From NCBI GenBank assembly GCA_007279775.1, contig QYPD01000020.1:1-5465 (forward strand): 5,465 bases of DNA. The letters run 5' to 3'. A program made the position numbers and the translations under genes. Source of the stretch: Spirochaetia bacterium. Its GTDB lineage: Bacteria > Patescibacteriota > Minisyncoccia > UBA6257 > UBA9933. The notes beneath the pieces were generated by a model that was not told where the DNA came from, did no database searches, and was given only the letters and a program-made list of their open reading frames with translations. How positions within the stretch are numbered: position 1 is the first letter of the stretch; the number at the start of each line of letters is the position of its first letter. Positions 1 through 5,131 of the stretch are shown here, piece by piece.

Positions 1-705
1 AAATACGACAAAGGCGCGGCGATAATTTCAATTTATGCTGGCGCCGGAGGCCAAGACGCGGAAGATTGGGCAAAAATGCTTTTTGATATGTACGTTAAGT
101 TTTGCGAAAAACGCGGTTGGCAGACAAAAGTTATCGATGAAAATGTGTTAGAGGTAAAAGGGAATTATACTTACGGCTATTTAAAAAAAGAATCGGGGGT
201 TCACAGATTGGTGAGAATATCGCCGTTTTCCGCCGAAAAGAAAAGGCACACATCTTTCGCTTTAGTTGAAGTTCTGCCCGAATTCAAAGAACCGGAAGAC
301 AAAGAAAGCTTTAAGATTTCCGAAGACGATTTACGGATTGAATTTTCGCGTTCCAGCGGACCCGGAGGCCAAAACGTGAATAAAGTTGAAACCGCCGTCA
401 GAATAGTCCATTTACCCACGAACCTTTCCGCAGCTTCTCAATCCGAGCGTTCGCAATCGCAAAACCGCGAAAAAGCGATGAATTTATTAAAAGCGAAACT
501 GCTAAAATTGATGGAAGAAAACGAGATAAAAGAAATAAATAATTTAAAAGTGAAAGTGAAGCCAGAGTGGGGAAGCCAAATCCGTTCTTACGTTTTAAAC
601 CCTTATAAATTGGTTAAAGACCACAGAAACGGAGTTGAGACTAGCCAAGTTGAAAATGTTTTGGCGGGGGACTTGGATTTATTTGTGGAAAGTGATATAA
701 TATAA
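1..705 (+). CDS. prfB: Peptide chain release factor 2 (RF2), 5'-truncated by window edge
   Basis: Release factor that reads UGA and UAA in the ribosomal A site and triggers hydrolysis of peptidyl-tRNA. The frame is open from base 1, giving 235 visible residues; by spacing from conserved motifs relative to E. coli RF2 (365 aa), roughly 130 N-terminal residues are missing. Seen: the family block AGAGGQDAEDWAKML at residues 13-27, GVHRLVRISPF with the RF2-type SPF codon-recognition tripeptide at 74-76 (RF1 would have PxT), and SSGPGGQNVNK with the catalytic GGQ at 122-124 (bases 364-372). The first in-frame ATG, at 76, is internal and is not the true start. The region where RF2 genes often carry a programmed +1 frameshift is outside the window. 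It lies upstream of ftsE on the same strand, an order also known in actinobacteria and some other bacteria. An RF2 gene fits a genome in which UGA is still a stop. Confidence 0.97.
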   Translation, partial: KYDKGAAIISIYAGAGGQDAEDWAKMLFDMYVKFCEKRGWQTKVIDENVLEVKGNYTYGYLKKESGVHRLVRISPFSAEKKRHTSFALVEVLPEFKEPEDKESFKISEDDLRIEFSRSSGPGGQNVNKVETAVRIVHLPTNLSAASQSERSQSQNREKAMNLLKAKLLKLMEENEIKEINNLKVKVKPEWGSQIRSYVLNPYKLVKDHRNGVETSQVENVLAGDLDLFVESDII

Positions 706-708
706 GCA

Positions 709-792
709 ATCCGAAAATTACGCATCCGAATAATCCGAACAAATCCGAAACATACAAAAAACGTTTTTCGGATATTTTCGTAGATTCGGATG
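709..792. repeat. ATCCGAA / TTCGGAT repeat cluster with nested inverted repeats between prfB and ftsE
   Basis: The spacer holds four direct copies of ATCCGAA (709-715, 724-730, 733-739, 743-749) followed by two inverted copies, TTCGGAT (767-773, 785-791). A perfect 9-bp outer stem pairs 723-731 (CATCCGAAT) with 784-792. An inner stem pairs 743-750 with 766-773. Between them 757-768 (AAAAACGTTTTT) is a self-complementary 12-mer. Transcribed, this could fold as a nested stem-loop, possibly attenuating or ending prfB transcription, but no T-run follows, so a standard intrinsic terminator is not shown. Similar short degenerate repeats are common in Patescibacteria spacers; their function is unknown. 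Confidence 0.75.
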
Positions 793-827
793 AATTAGTA
801 GGTTAGGATTACATAAGCGGAGCGACT

Positions 828-1520
828 ATGGTTATTTTTCAAAACGTTTCGAAAATTTACGGCTCTAACGGCCGACAGATGACGGCTCTTGAAGACGTCA
901 CTTTTTCAATAGGCCAGAAAGAGTTCGTTTCCGTAGTGGGAAAATCCGGAGCGGGGAAATCAACAATAATCAAACTTATAATCGGCGAAGAAACCCCATC
1001 AAAAGGCAGGGTTATTTTCGGTTCTTACGACGTCAATAAATTAAAACACCATGAATTGCCCCAATTACGCCGCCGAGCGGGGGTTATTTTCCAAGACTTC
1101 CGCCTTTTGCCGAATAAAACCGCTTACGAGAACGTGGCTTTCGCTCTGGAAGTCGCCGGCAGGCCCCAATCGGACATAATAAATTTCGTTCCACAGGCGC
1201 TTGAAATGGTTGGGCTTAAAGACAAAATGCTTAATTTCCCCAAAGAACTTTCAGGCGGAGAAAAACAAAGAGTGGCGATAGCTAGGGCGATGATAAACCA
1301 TCCCGATATGGTTATCGCCGACGAGCCAACCGGCAACCTCGACCCGGTAAACATGTGGGAAATTATAAAACTTCTCATGAAAATCAACGAGTTGGGCACA
1401 ACCGTTATGCTCGCGACGCACAATAAAGACATAGTGAACCATATCAACCAAAGGGTAATTTCCGTTGAAAATGGGAAAATAATAAGAGACGAGGCAAATG
1501 GAAAATATATACTTGTATAA
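828..1520 (+). CDS. ftsE: Cell division ATP-binding protein FtsE
   Basis: Cytoplasmic ATPase subunit of the FtsEX complex, which acts at the division septum and drives conformational changes in FtsX to activate peptidoglycan hydrolases. The 230-residue length is typical of FtsE. All ABC motifs are intact: Walker A GKSGAGKS at 38-45, Q-loop Gln89 in FQDFRLL, signature LSGGEKQ at 141-147, Walker B MVIADE at 161-166 with Glu166, D-loop GNLD at 169-172, and H-loop His198 in LATHN. The ATG at 828 is preceded by CGGAG (818-822) at a 5-nt spacing, a reasonable Shine-Dalgarno, and the protein begins with the usual ABC first strand (VIFQNVSKIY). LolD and MacB ATPases are close relatives, but the adjacent ftsX and the upstream prfB settle the assignment. 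The C-terminus stops soon after the last strand, with no extra domain. Confidence 0.96.
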   Translation: MVIFQNVSKIYGSNGRQMTALEDVTFSIGQKEFVSVVGKSGAGKSTIIKLIIGEETPSKGRVIFGSYDVNKLKHHELPQLRRRAGVIFQDFRLLPNKTAYENVAFALEVAGRPQSDIINFVPQALEMVGLKDKMLNFPKELSGGEKQRVAIARAMINHPDMVIADEPTGNLDPVNMWEIIKLLMKINELGTTVMLATHNKDIVNHINQRVISVENGKIIRDEANGKYILV

Positions 1521-1525
1521 AGTAT

Positions 1526-1553
1526 CAATTTACAATGACCAATTTTCAATTGA
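1526..1553. repeat. Heptamer repeat tract A (CAATTNN units), upstream half of ftsE-ftsX spacer
   Basis: Four consecutive 7-bp units in exact register: CAATTTA, CAATGAC, CAATTTT, CAATTGA. The tract overlaps a perfect 18-bp palindrome at 1541-1558 (AATTTTCAATTGAAAATT). Bases 1541-1551 can also pair with 1595-1605 in tract B, giving an alternative stem across the spacer. Bases 1533-1550 occur again as an exact inverted copy at 2961-2978. Confidence 0.85.
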
Positions 1554-1573
1554 AAATTTATAAATTAAGGCTT

Positions 1574-1608
1574 GATTGAAAATTGATAATTGAGAATTGA
1601 AAATTATT
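1574..1608. repeat. Heptamer repeat tract B (AATTGAN units), immediately upstream of ftsX
   Basis: Five units in exact 7-bp register: GATTGAA, AATTGAT, AATTGAG, AATTGAA, AATTATT. Orientation is opposite to tract A, so the ftsE-ftsX spacer is a head-to-head pair. The 10-mer GCTTGATTGA at 1570-1579, which leads into the tract, recurs inverted at 2552-2561 after ftsX. The tract occupies the position where a ribosome binding site for ftsX would be expected. Confidence 0.85.
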
Positions 1609-1612
1609 ATTT

Positions 1613-2521
1613 ATGCTTACAAATCTTTTACGCATAATCAAATACGGGTTTTTGACTTTCAGGCGGAACGGCTGGCTTTCAACCGCCACGCTTTCGATTA
1701 TCGTTTTGGCGCTGTTGGTTTTTGAAGGTTTGATGATTTTTAATGTTTTAACTAAAACCGCCGTTAATTCACTTGAAGATAAAATAGATATCAGCATTTA
1801 TTTTAAAATAGACGCTCCGGAAGACGATATTTTAAATATCCAAAAATCTTTGGGAACCTTAACCGAAGTTAAAAGCGTCAATTATGTTTCACGTGACCGA
1901 GCGCTCGAAATTTTTAAGGAAAAACATAAAGACGATGCCGCCATTAACCAATCGCTTGAAGAGCTTAACAGTAATCCACTTCTGGCATCTTTAAACATTA
2001 AAGCGAACGACCCGAGCGAATACGCGACAATAGCGGGTTATTTGGACAAAGCCGATTTTAAAACAATGTTTGAAAAAGTCACCTATGCCCAAAACGCGGT
2101 TGTTATAGACCGGCTTAATAAAATAATCGGCGTGGCGGAAAAAGGAGGATTCGTTCTTATCGTGTTTCTCACCTTCATCGCCGTGCTGGTCACTTTTAAC
2201 ACCATACGTTTGGCGATTTATTCCAGCAGAGATGAAATAGGAATAATGCGCCTAGTCGGCGCTTCAAATTCTTTTATAAGAGGCCCCTATATAGTTGAGG
2301 GAATAATTTACGGGTTTTTGGCCGCCGTGTTAAGCATTGCCCTTACCGCGCCGATTGTTTATTTTGTTTCTCCGTATATAAGCGTTTTTATTGCCGAAAT
2401 GGACCTTTGGAAATATTTCACTTCTAATATTTTCGGCACGTTATTTTATCAATCGCTTTTCGGCATCGGTTTGGGAGCGGTTTCTTCAATAATCGCCGTT
2501 AGGAAATATCTTAGAGTATAG
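1613..2521 (+). CDS. ftsX: Cell division protein FtsX (permease-like subunit of FtsEX)
   Basis: Integral membrane partner of FtsE that passes the ATPase signal to extracytoplasmic peptidoglycan hydrolases or their activators. The 302 residues show the expected plan: a short basic cytoplasmic N-terminus, TM1 at about 24-47, an extracytoplasmic domain at about 48-175, and three further hydrophobic segments at about 177-199, 229-252 and 276-298. Family markers are NPLLASLNIKA (NPLPASF-like) at about 121-131 and RDEIGIMRLVGAS at 206-218, between TM2 and TM3. An in-frame TGA at 1598-1600 fixes ATG 1613 as the earliest possible start. No Shine-Dalgarno is visible, because the leader is AT-rich heptamer repeat; translation may depend on an unstructured leader or on coupling to ftsE. 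The 92-bp gap from ftsE is wide for this pair, which often overlap. The hydrolase partner is not encoded in the window. Confidence 0.96.
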   Translation: MLTNLLRIIKYGFLTFRRNGWLSTATLSIIVLALLVFEGLMIFNVLTKTAVNSLEDKIDISIYFKIDAPEDDILNIQKSLGTLTEVKSVNYVSRDRALEIFKEKHKDDAAINQSLEELNSNPLLASLNIKANDPSEYATIAGYLDKADFKTMFEKVTYAQNAVVIDRLNKIIGVAEKGGFVLIVFLTFIAVLVTFNTIRLAIYSSRDEIGIMRLVGASNSFIRGPYIVEGIIYGFLAAVLSIALTAPIVYFVSPYISVFIAEMDLWKYFTSNIFGTLFYQSLFGIGLGAVSSIIAVRKYLRV

Positions 2522-2525
2522 CGAA

Positions 2526-2560
2526 AATTATCAATTATCAATTTCCAATTATCAATCAAG
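2526..2560. repeat. Heptamer repeat tract C (AATTATC units) in the convergent ftsX / four-helix-bundle spacer
   Basis: Five units in exact 7-bp register directly after the ftsX stop: AATTATC, AATTATC, AATTTCC, AATTATC, AATCAAG. Orientation is opposite to tract B, so ftsX is bracketed by inverted tracts. Two more related units, AATTTTC and AATTCCC, lie at 2574-2587 and encode the C-terminus of the four-helix-bundle protein on the minus strand. No GC-rich stem with a U-run is present, so I do not call an intrinsic terminator, although both transcripts must end near here. Confidence 0.85.
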
Positions 2561-2571
2561 CTATTAATCTT

Positions 2572-2976
2572 CTAATTTTCAATTCCCTTAATAGCTGAAC
2601 GGCTTATTTTCGAAAAAATTAATAATAATTCTTGCACTTCTTTCCATAGAACCTTTATTTCTTTTTCTTTCTCCGGATTTACTGCGGCCAATAATCTTAA
2701 CCAGTGTCTTGTTTCTTTTATCTCCTTTTTGCAAATACCAATTTTATGGACAAAATCTTTTCTACTTTCGGCTTCCGTAGCTTCACAATAATTAGCGCCT
2801 ATTGAACCCGCCGCGCCAACTAATTGGCTAATAATTCTTGTGTTTACGGGCGTTATTTTAATTGTTTTTACTAATGCAATTACGTTTTCGGCAAATTTTG
2901 CCGTTCTTTCTTCTAAGTCATAATTATCTTTAGGTTTGATAATTAAATTATTGGAGTTTGATTGAAAATTGGTCAT
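2572..2976 (-). CDS. Four-helix-bundle protein (23S rRNA-intervening-sequence / S23 type)
   Basis: Small all-helical protein of 134 residues related to the protein encoded in 23S rRNA intervening sequences, and sharing the fold of Avd, the accessory protein of diversity-generating retroelements. The precise role of stand-alone copies is unknown; nucleic-acid binding is a reasonable inference from the fold. Helices are visible at about 20-42, 44-68, 71-98 and 103-128. The family signature is SIGANYCEATEAESRKDFVHKIGICKKE split over residues 58-85, then HWLRLL at 91-96. The first residues (MTNFQSN) are encoded inside heptamer tract D, and the last (GIEN) inside two further heptamers. No other ATG, GTG or TTG precedes the conserved core, so ATG 2976 is the start despite lacking a clear Shine-Dalgarno. 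It follows the antiporter gene by 13 nt and is probably co-transcribed with it. No reverse transcriptase is in the window, so a DGR role is not supported. Confidence 0.92.
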   Translation of the reverse strand: MTNFQSNSNNLIIKPKDNYDLEERTAKFAENVIALVKTIKITPVNTRIISQLVGAAGSIGANYCEATEAESRKDFVHKIGICKKEIKETRHWLRLLAAVNPEKEKEIKVLWKEVQELLLIFSKISRSAIKGIEN

Positions 2977-2987
2977 TGAAAATTGGA
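2960..2987. repeat. Heptamer repeat tract D overlapping the start of the four-helix-bundle gene
   Basis: Four units in exact 7-bp register: GATTGAA, AATTGGT, CATTGAA, AATTGGA. The CAT of the third unit is the minus-strand start codon of the four-helix-bundle gene, so the repeat supplies both its leader and its first codons. Bases 2961-2978 are the exact reverse complement of 1533-1550 in tract A (18 bp). Confidence 0.85.
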
Positions 2988-2989
2988 GT

Positions 2990-4663
2990 TTAACATAGGT
3001 TTTCCAAGTCTTTCTTTTTTAATTGCTCAAGAATATTGAGATTTTTGTCTATGGCGATGCTTTTGCCGAGATATTGGCCGGAAGTAAGACACGGGAATAA
3101 AACATAATCTGCTCCTTTTTTGTATAAAGTTTTCGCGTCTTCTTCCTCTTCGGCGCGCAAAATAATTTTGGGTTTGTTTTTTGATTGGCCGGCGGCTTTG
3201 TTTATTTCTTCCAAAATTCCGAGATTATCTTTAAGTTCGGGGACGGTTGAGATGATAAGCCGGGCAGAACCTAAATTCGCCCGTTCCGTTATCTCCATAT
3301 CGGCTATGTCTCCAAAGAGCGCGCTGTAACCGCGCCTTTTTAATTTTGCCACCACATCAGGGTCAAAATCAATCACAAGCAAGTCTTCTTTCGACAAATG
3401 GCTCACAATATGCCAGCCGATGCGGTGGCCGCCGACTAAAATTATCGGTTTTGAAAAGCTTGAATCGCCGTCAAATTCTTCTTTTTTATTCCGGCGTTCA
3501 AAGATAGACAAAATTTTTGAAAAACGCCTGAAAATTTCTTCGCCGTAAATAATTAAATAGGTGGAAAGCGTAATGGTGATAATGCCGACGGCGGTAATCA
3601 AGGAAACCACGCTTTCGTTAAGATGGCCGAGTTTGAATCCCAATGCCGCTAAAATCAGGCTGAATTCCGAAATCTGCGCCGTGGCGACTCCGCATAAAAA
3701 ACTTGTTCTTTTGCGGTAACCCATCAGCCCCATAATAATCAAAACAATCAAAGGATTCCCGATTAAAACAAAAAGTGAAAGAACGATAATCGGCAAGGTT
3801 ATGCTGGAAAGGTCCGAGAACATAAGCGATGAGCCGAGAATGACGAAAAATATTAAAACGAAAAAGTCCCTTAAAGAACGCACCCGCGCCGAAATTTGGA
3901 AATGTTCGGAAGAATTTGCTAAAGACAGTCCGGCTAAAAATCCGCCGATTTCAATTGAAAATCCGGCTTTTGAGGCCAAAATCGCCACCCCGAAACACCA
4001 TGCCAAACTGCTTAAAAATAAAAGTTCCTGAGAACGAGCGAATTTGTCAAAAAGCAGGGGAGCGGCTTTTCTGCCGATAAAAAGCATAACCGCGAATAAA
4101 ACCGCGCCCTTTAAAAGCGCCATTAAAATTCCGGAAATTGAAAAACTCCCGCTTTCTTGGACTCCGGCGAGAAAAATTAAAATTAAAATCGCCACTATGT
4201 CTTGGACAAGCAAAAATCCGATGCTGATTTTGCCATACAAGCTGTTTGTCTGCCGACTTTCGGAAAGAAGTTTAACCACGATAATCGTGCTTGAAAAAGT
4301 CAGGGCAATGGCGATGTACGCCGATTGCAAAAAATTAAAGCCGAAAAATTGCGCGATATAAAAGCCGGGGATAAAAGCGAAAACAATTTGGCCCAGGCCT
4401 ACTAAAATTGAAATCTTACCCACCATTTTTAAAGAGGAGTAGTCTATTTCGAGCCCAATTAAAAACAGCAAGAACATCAATCCCATTTCGGAAAGAACGG
4501 TGAAAAATTCTTTGTTGATAACGTGCGAAAGCCCGAAAGCGCCGATGATTATTCCGGCGAAAATATAAGCCAGAATAATCGGCTGTTTCAAAAACCGGGC
4601 GAGGATTCCCAGCCCGGCCGCGACCAAAATTACAATTGATAATTCAAATATTCCGGTAGACAT
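2990..4663 (-). CDS. CPA2/Kef-type cation:proton antiporter with C-terminal TrkA-N domain
   Basis: Inner-membrane monovalent cation/H+ exchanger (557 aa), likely K+ or Na+ against protons, for pH and ion homeostasis. Residues 1-375 form the Na+/H+ exchanger domain with about a dozen hydrophobic segments. Markers: LFLIGLEI (66-73), TFSSTIIVVKLL (122-133), LVQDIVAI (152-159) with the single ion-binding Asp155 in the Kef-like QD form rather than the DD of electrogenic NapA/NhaA types, GGFLAGLSLA (240-249), RDFFVLIFFVILGSS (265-279) and AQISEFSLILAALG (329-342). After a basic linker (378-396), a Rossmann TrkA-N domain starts at about 405 (ILVGGHRIG), with VIDFDP at 430-435 and GDIADMEITERANL at 451-464. 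The nucleotide loop reads GGHRIG (411-416) where KefC has GxGxxG, so the middle glycine is His. There is no following RCK-C domain, and the protein ends about 30 residues after the Rossmann core. The start lies 4 nt after the upstream stop without a Shine-Dalgarno, which suggests reinitiation. Substrate cannot be read from sequence. Confidence 0.93.
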   Translation of the reverse strand: MSTGIFELSIVILVAAGLGILARFLKQPIILAYIFAGIIIGAFGLSHVINKEFFTVLSEMGLMFLLFLIGLEIDYSSLKMVGKISILVGLGQIVFAFIPGFYIAQFFGFNFLQSAYIAIALTFSSTIIVVKLLSESRQTNSLYGKISIGFLLVQDIVAILILIFLAGVQESGSFSISGILMALLKGAVLFAVMLFIGRKAAPLLFDKFARSQELLFLSSLAWCFGVAILASKAGFSIEIGGFLAGLSLANSSEHFQISARVRSLRDFFVLIFFVILGSSLMFSDLSSITLPIIVLSLFVLIGNPLIVLIIMGLMGYRKRTSFLCGVATAQISEFSLILAALGFKLGHLNESVVSLITAVGIITITLSTYLIIYGEEIFRRFSKILSIFERRNKKEEFDGDSSFSKPIILVGGHRIGWHIVSHLSKEDLLVIDFDPDVVAKLKRRGYSALFGDIADMEITERANLGSARLIISTVPELKDNLGILEEINKAAGQSKNKPKIILRAEEEEDAKTLYKKGADYVLFPCLTSGQYLGKSIAIDKNLNILEQLKKKDLENLC

Positions 4664-4667
4664 AAGA

Positions 4668-5015
4668 TTATGTATTTAGTATCTTGTATTTTGTATTTTG
4701 CGCGGCCATCGCGAAATCTAAAAAGTACCTATCAAGATCTTCAAGGGTGCTTCCATATTCTTTTCCTCCCAAAATCGTATCGCAAAAAACTTCGCGCGCT
4801 CGGTTAATTTCTTTTAAACGGCCGAACCATCGTTTATCTTGAAGGGTTAACTCAAAAAGTTCTAAAGCCCGTTCAACGGCGCCGCTAAAAATTTTTTCGT
4901 CTTTGCCTTCCCAATTTCGCGCCCGTGAAACCTCGCTGCCGATATTGCCAAGTTGTTCCATTAAGGAAAGCTTTTGCCACCGTCCGTCCGCTAAATTTTT
5001 ATGTATGAAAGTCAT
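4668..5015 (-). CDS. Conserved small helical protein of unknown function
   Basis: A 115-residue protein with predicted helices at about 14-35, 42-60, 65-83 and 90-105, so probably a compact four-helix fold. The core WQKLSLMEQLGNIGSEVSRA (13-32), followed by ALELFELTL (50-58), KEINRAREVFCDTILGGKEYG (split across 68-88) and DLDRYFLDFAMAA (93-105), resembles a hypothetical-protein family I recall from Patescibacteria and other anaerobes, for which I know no function. It differs in motifs from the 23S-IVS four-helix-bundle family. Residues 106-115 (QNTKYKILNT) are translated heptamer repeat (tract E), so the natural C-terminus seems replaced or extended by repeat DNA. It is the first gene of the minus-strand operon, about 35 nt downstream of a predicted transcription start. 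Only a weak AAAG-type Shine-Dalgarno is visible. I consider it a real gene from its coherent protein-like composition and its packing against the antiporter gene. Confidence 0.8.
   Translation of the reverse strand: MTFIHKNLADGRWQKLSLMEQLGNIGSEVSRARNWEGKDEKIFSGAVERALELFELTLQDKRWFGRLKEINRAREVFCDTILGGKEYGSTLEDLDRYFLDFAMAAQNTKYKILNT
4672..4699. repeat. Heptamer repeat tract E (GTATTTT units) at the 3' end of the small helical protein gene
   Basis: Four units in exact 7-bp register on the plus strand: GTATTTA, GTATCTT, GTATTTT, GTATTTT. On the minus strand they read AAAATAC, AAAATAC, AAGATAC, TAAATAC and are translated as the tail of the upstream gene, ending in its TAA stop 4 nt before the antiporter ATG. 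The sequence family differs from tracts A-D, but the 7-bp period is the same. Confidence 0.85.
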
Positions 5016-5056
5016 TTTATAGAATTCTTTATTATTTTTATTTCCATTATGAATTT

Positions 5057-5085
5057 ATTATACTTAAAAACGAGCGGCAAAACAA
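5057..5085 (-). promoter_or_regulatory. Putative sigma70-type promoter for the minus-strand operon
   Basis: Read on the minus strand: a perfect -10 TATAAT at 5062-5057, a 17-nt spacer, and TTGTTT at 5085-5080 as a partial -35 (three of six consensus positions). The predicted transcript would begin near 5050, leaving a leader of about 35 nt before ATG 5015. It is the only promoter-like site seen for the three-gene operon. The -35 overlaps the outermost bases of the hairpin at 5084-5112. Confidence 0.5.
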
Positions 5086-5112
5086 TATATGGGAGTTGAA
5101 CTTCCATATATT
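5084..5112 (+). other. 12-bp hairpin upstream of the transposase gene, possible element left end
   Basis: AATATATGGGAG (5084-5095) pairs with CTTCCATATATT (5101-5112) as a 12-bp stem with one G-T wobble and a 5-nt loop TTGAA. Y1 HUH transposases act on single-stranded DNA hairpins located at the ends of their elements (IS200/IS605) or in REP sequences (RAYT), so a hairpin 20 bp upstream of this gene is a candidate recognition structure. That role is inferred; the matching right end lies outside the window. Confidence 0.6.
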
Positions 5113-5124
5113 ATTTAATATAAT
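5096..5124 (+). promoter_or_regulatory. Putative promoter giving a leaderless transposase mRNA
   Basis: TTGAAC (5096-5101, four of six -35 positions) and a perfect TATAAT (5119-5124) are separated by 17 nt. The hexamer ends 7 nt before ATG 5132, so transcription would begin at or within a base of the start codon. No Shine-Dalgarno fits in the remaining bases, which agrees with leaderless translation. The -35 lies in the loop and first base of the closing stem of the hairpin, so hairpin extrusion or transposase binding could affect expression. Confidence 0.5.
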
Positions 5125-5131
5125 TTAAAAT

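Noticed and set aside
201..419. Minus-strand open frame opposite prfB
   Set aside because: Shadow of the RF2 coding region around the GGQ motif.
781..809. Possible promoter for ftsE (TAGATT and TAGGAT)
   Set aside because: Only three and four of six positions match the consensus, and the region is dominated by the TTCGGAT repeat; not supportable.
1124..1549. Minus-strand open frames across the 3' part of ftsE
   Set aside because: Antisense to an intact ABC ATPase with every motif in place; the predicted products look like random translation.
1558..1797. Minus-strand open frame across the ftsE-ftsX spacer and the ftsX start
   Set aside because: Most of it is antisense to ftsX, and its C-terminus (NFQFSIINFQ) is just translated heptamer repeat.
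2572..2976. Diversity-generating retroelement accessory gene (Avd)
   Set aside because: The fold family is shared, but no reverse transcriptase, template repeat or variable repeat is visible; the signature fits the 23S-IVS-type family.
1526..2987. CRISPR array
   Set aside because: Repeats are 7-bp degenerate units without unique spacers of constant length, and there are no cas genes.
3120..4361. Three plus-strand open frames (3120-3329, 3801-4031, 4044-4361) opposite the antiporter gene
   Set aside because: They lie wholly antisense to a long, clearly recognised membrane protein and their translations show no family features.
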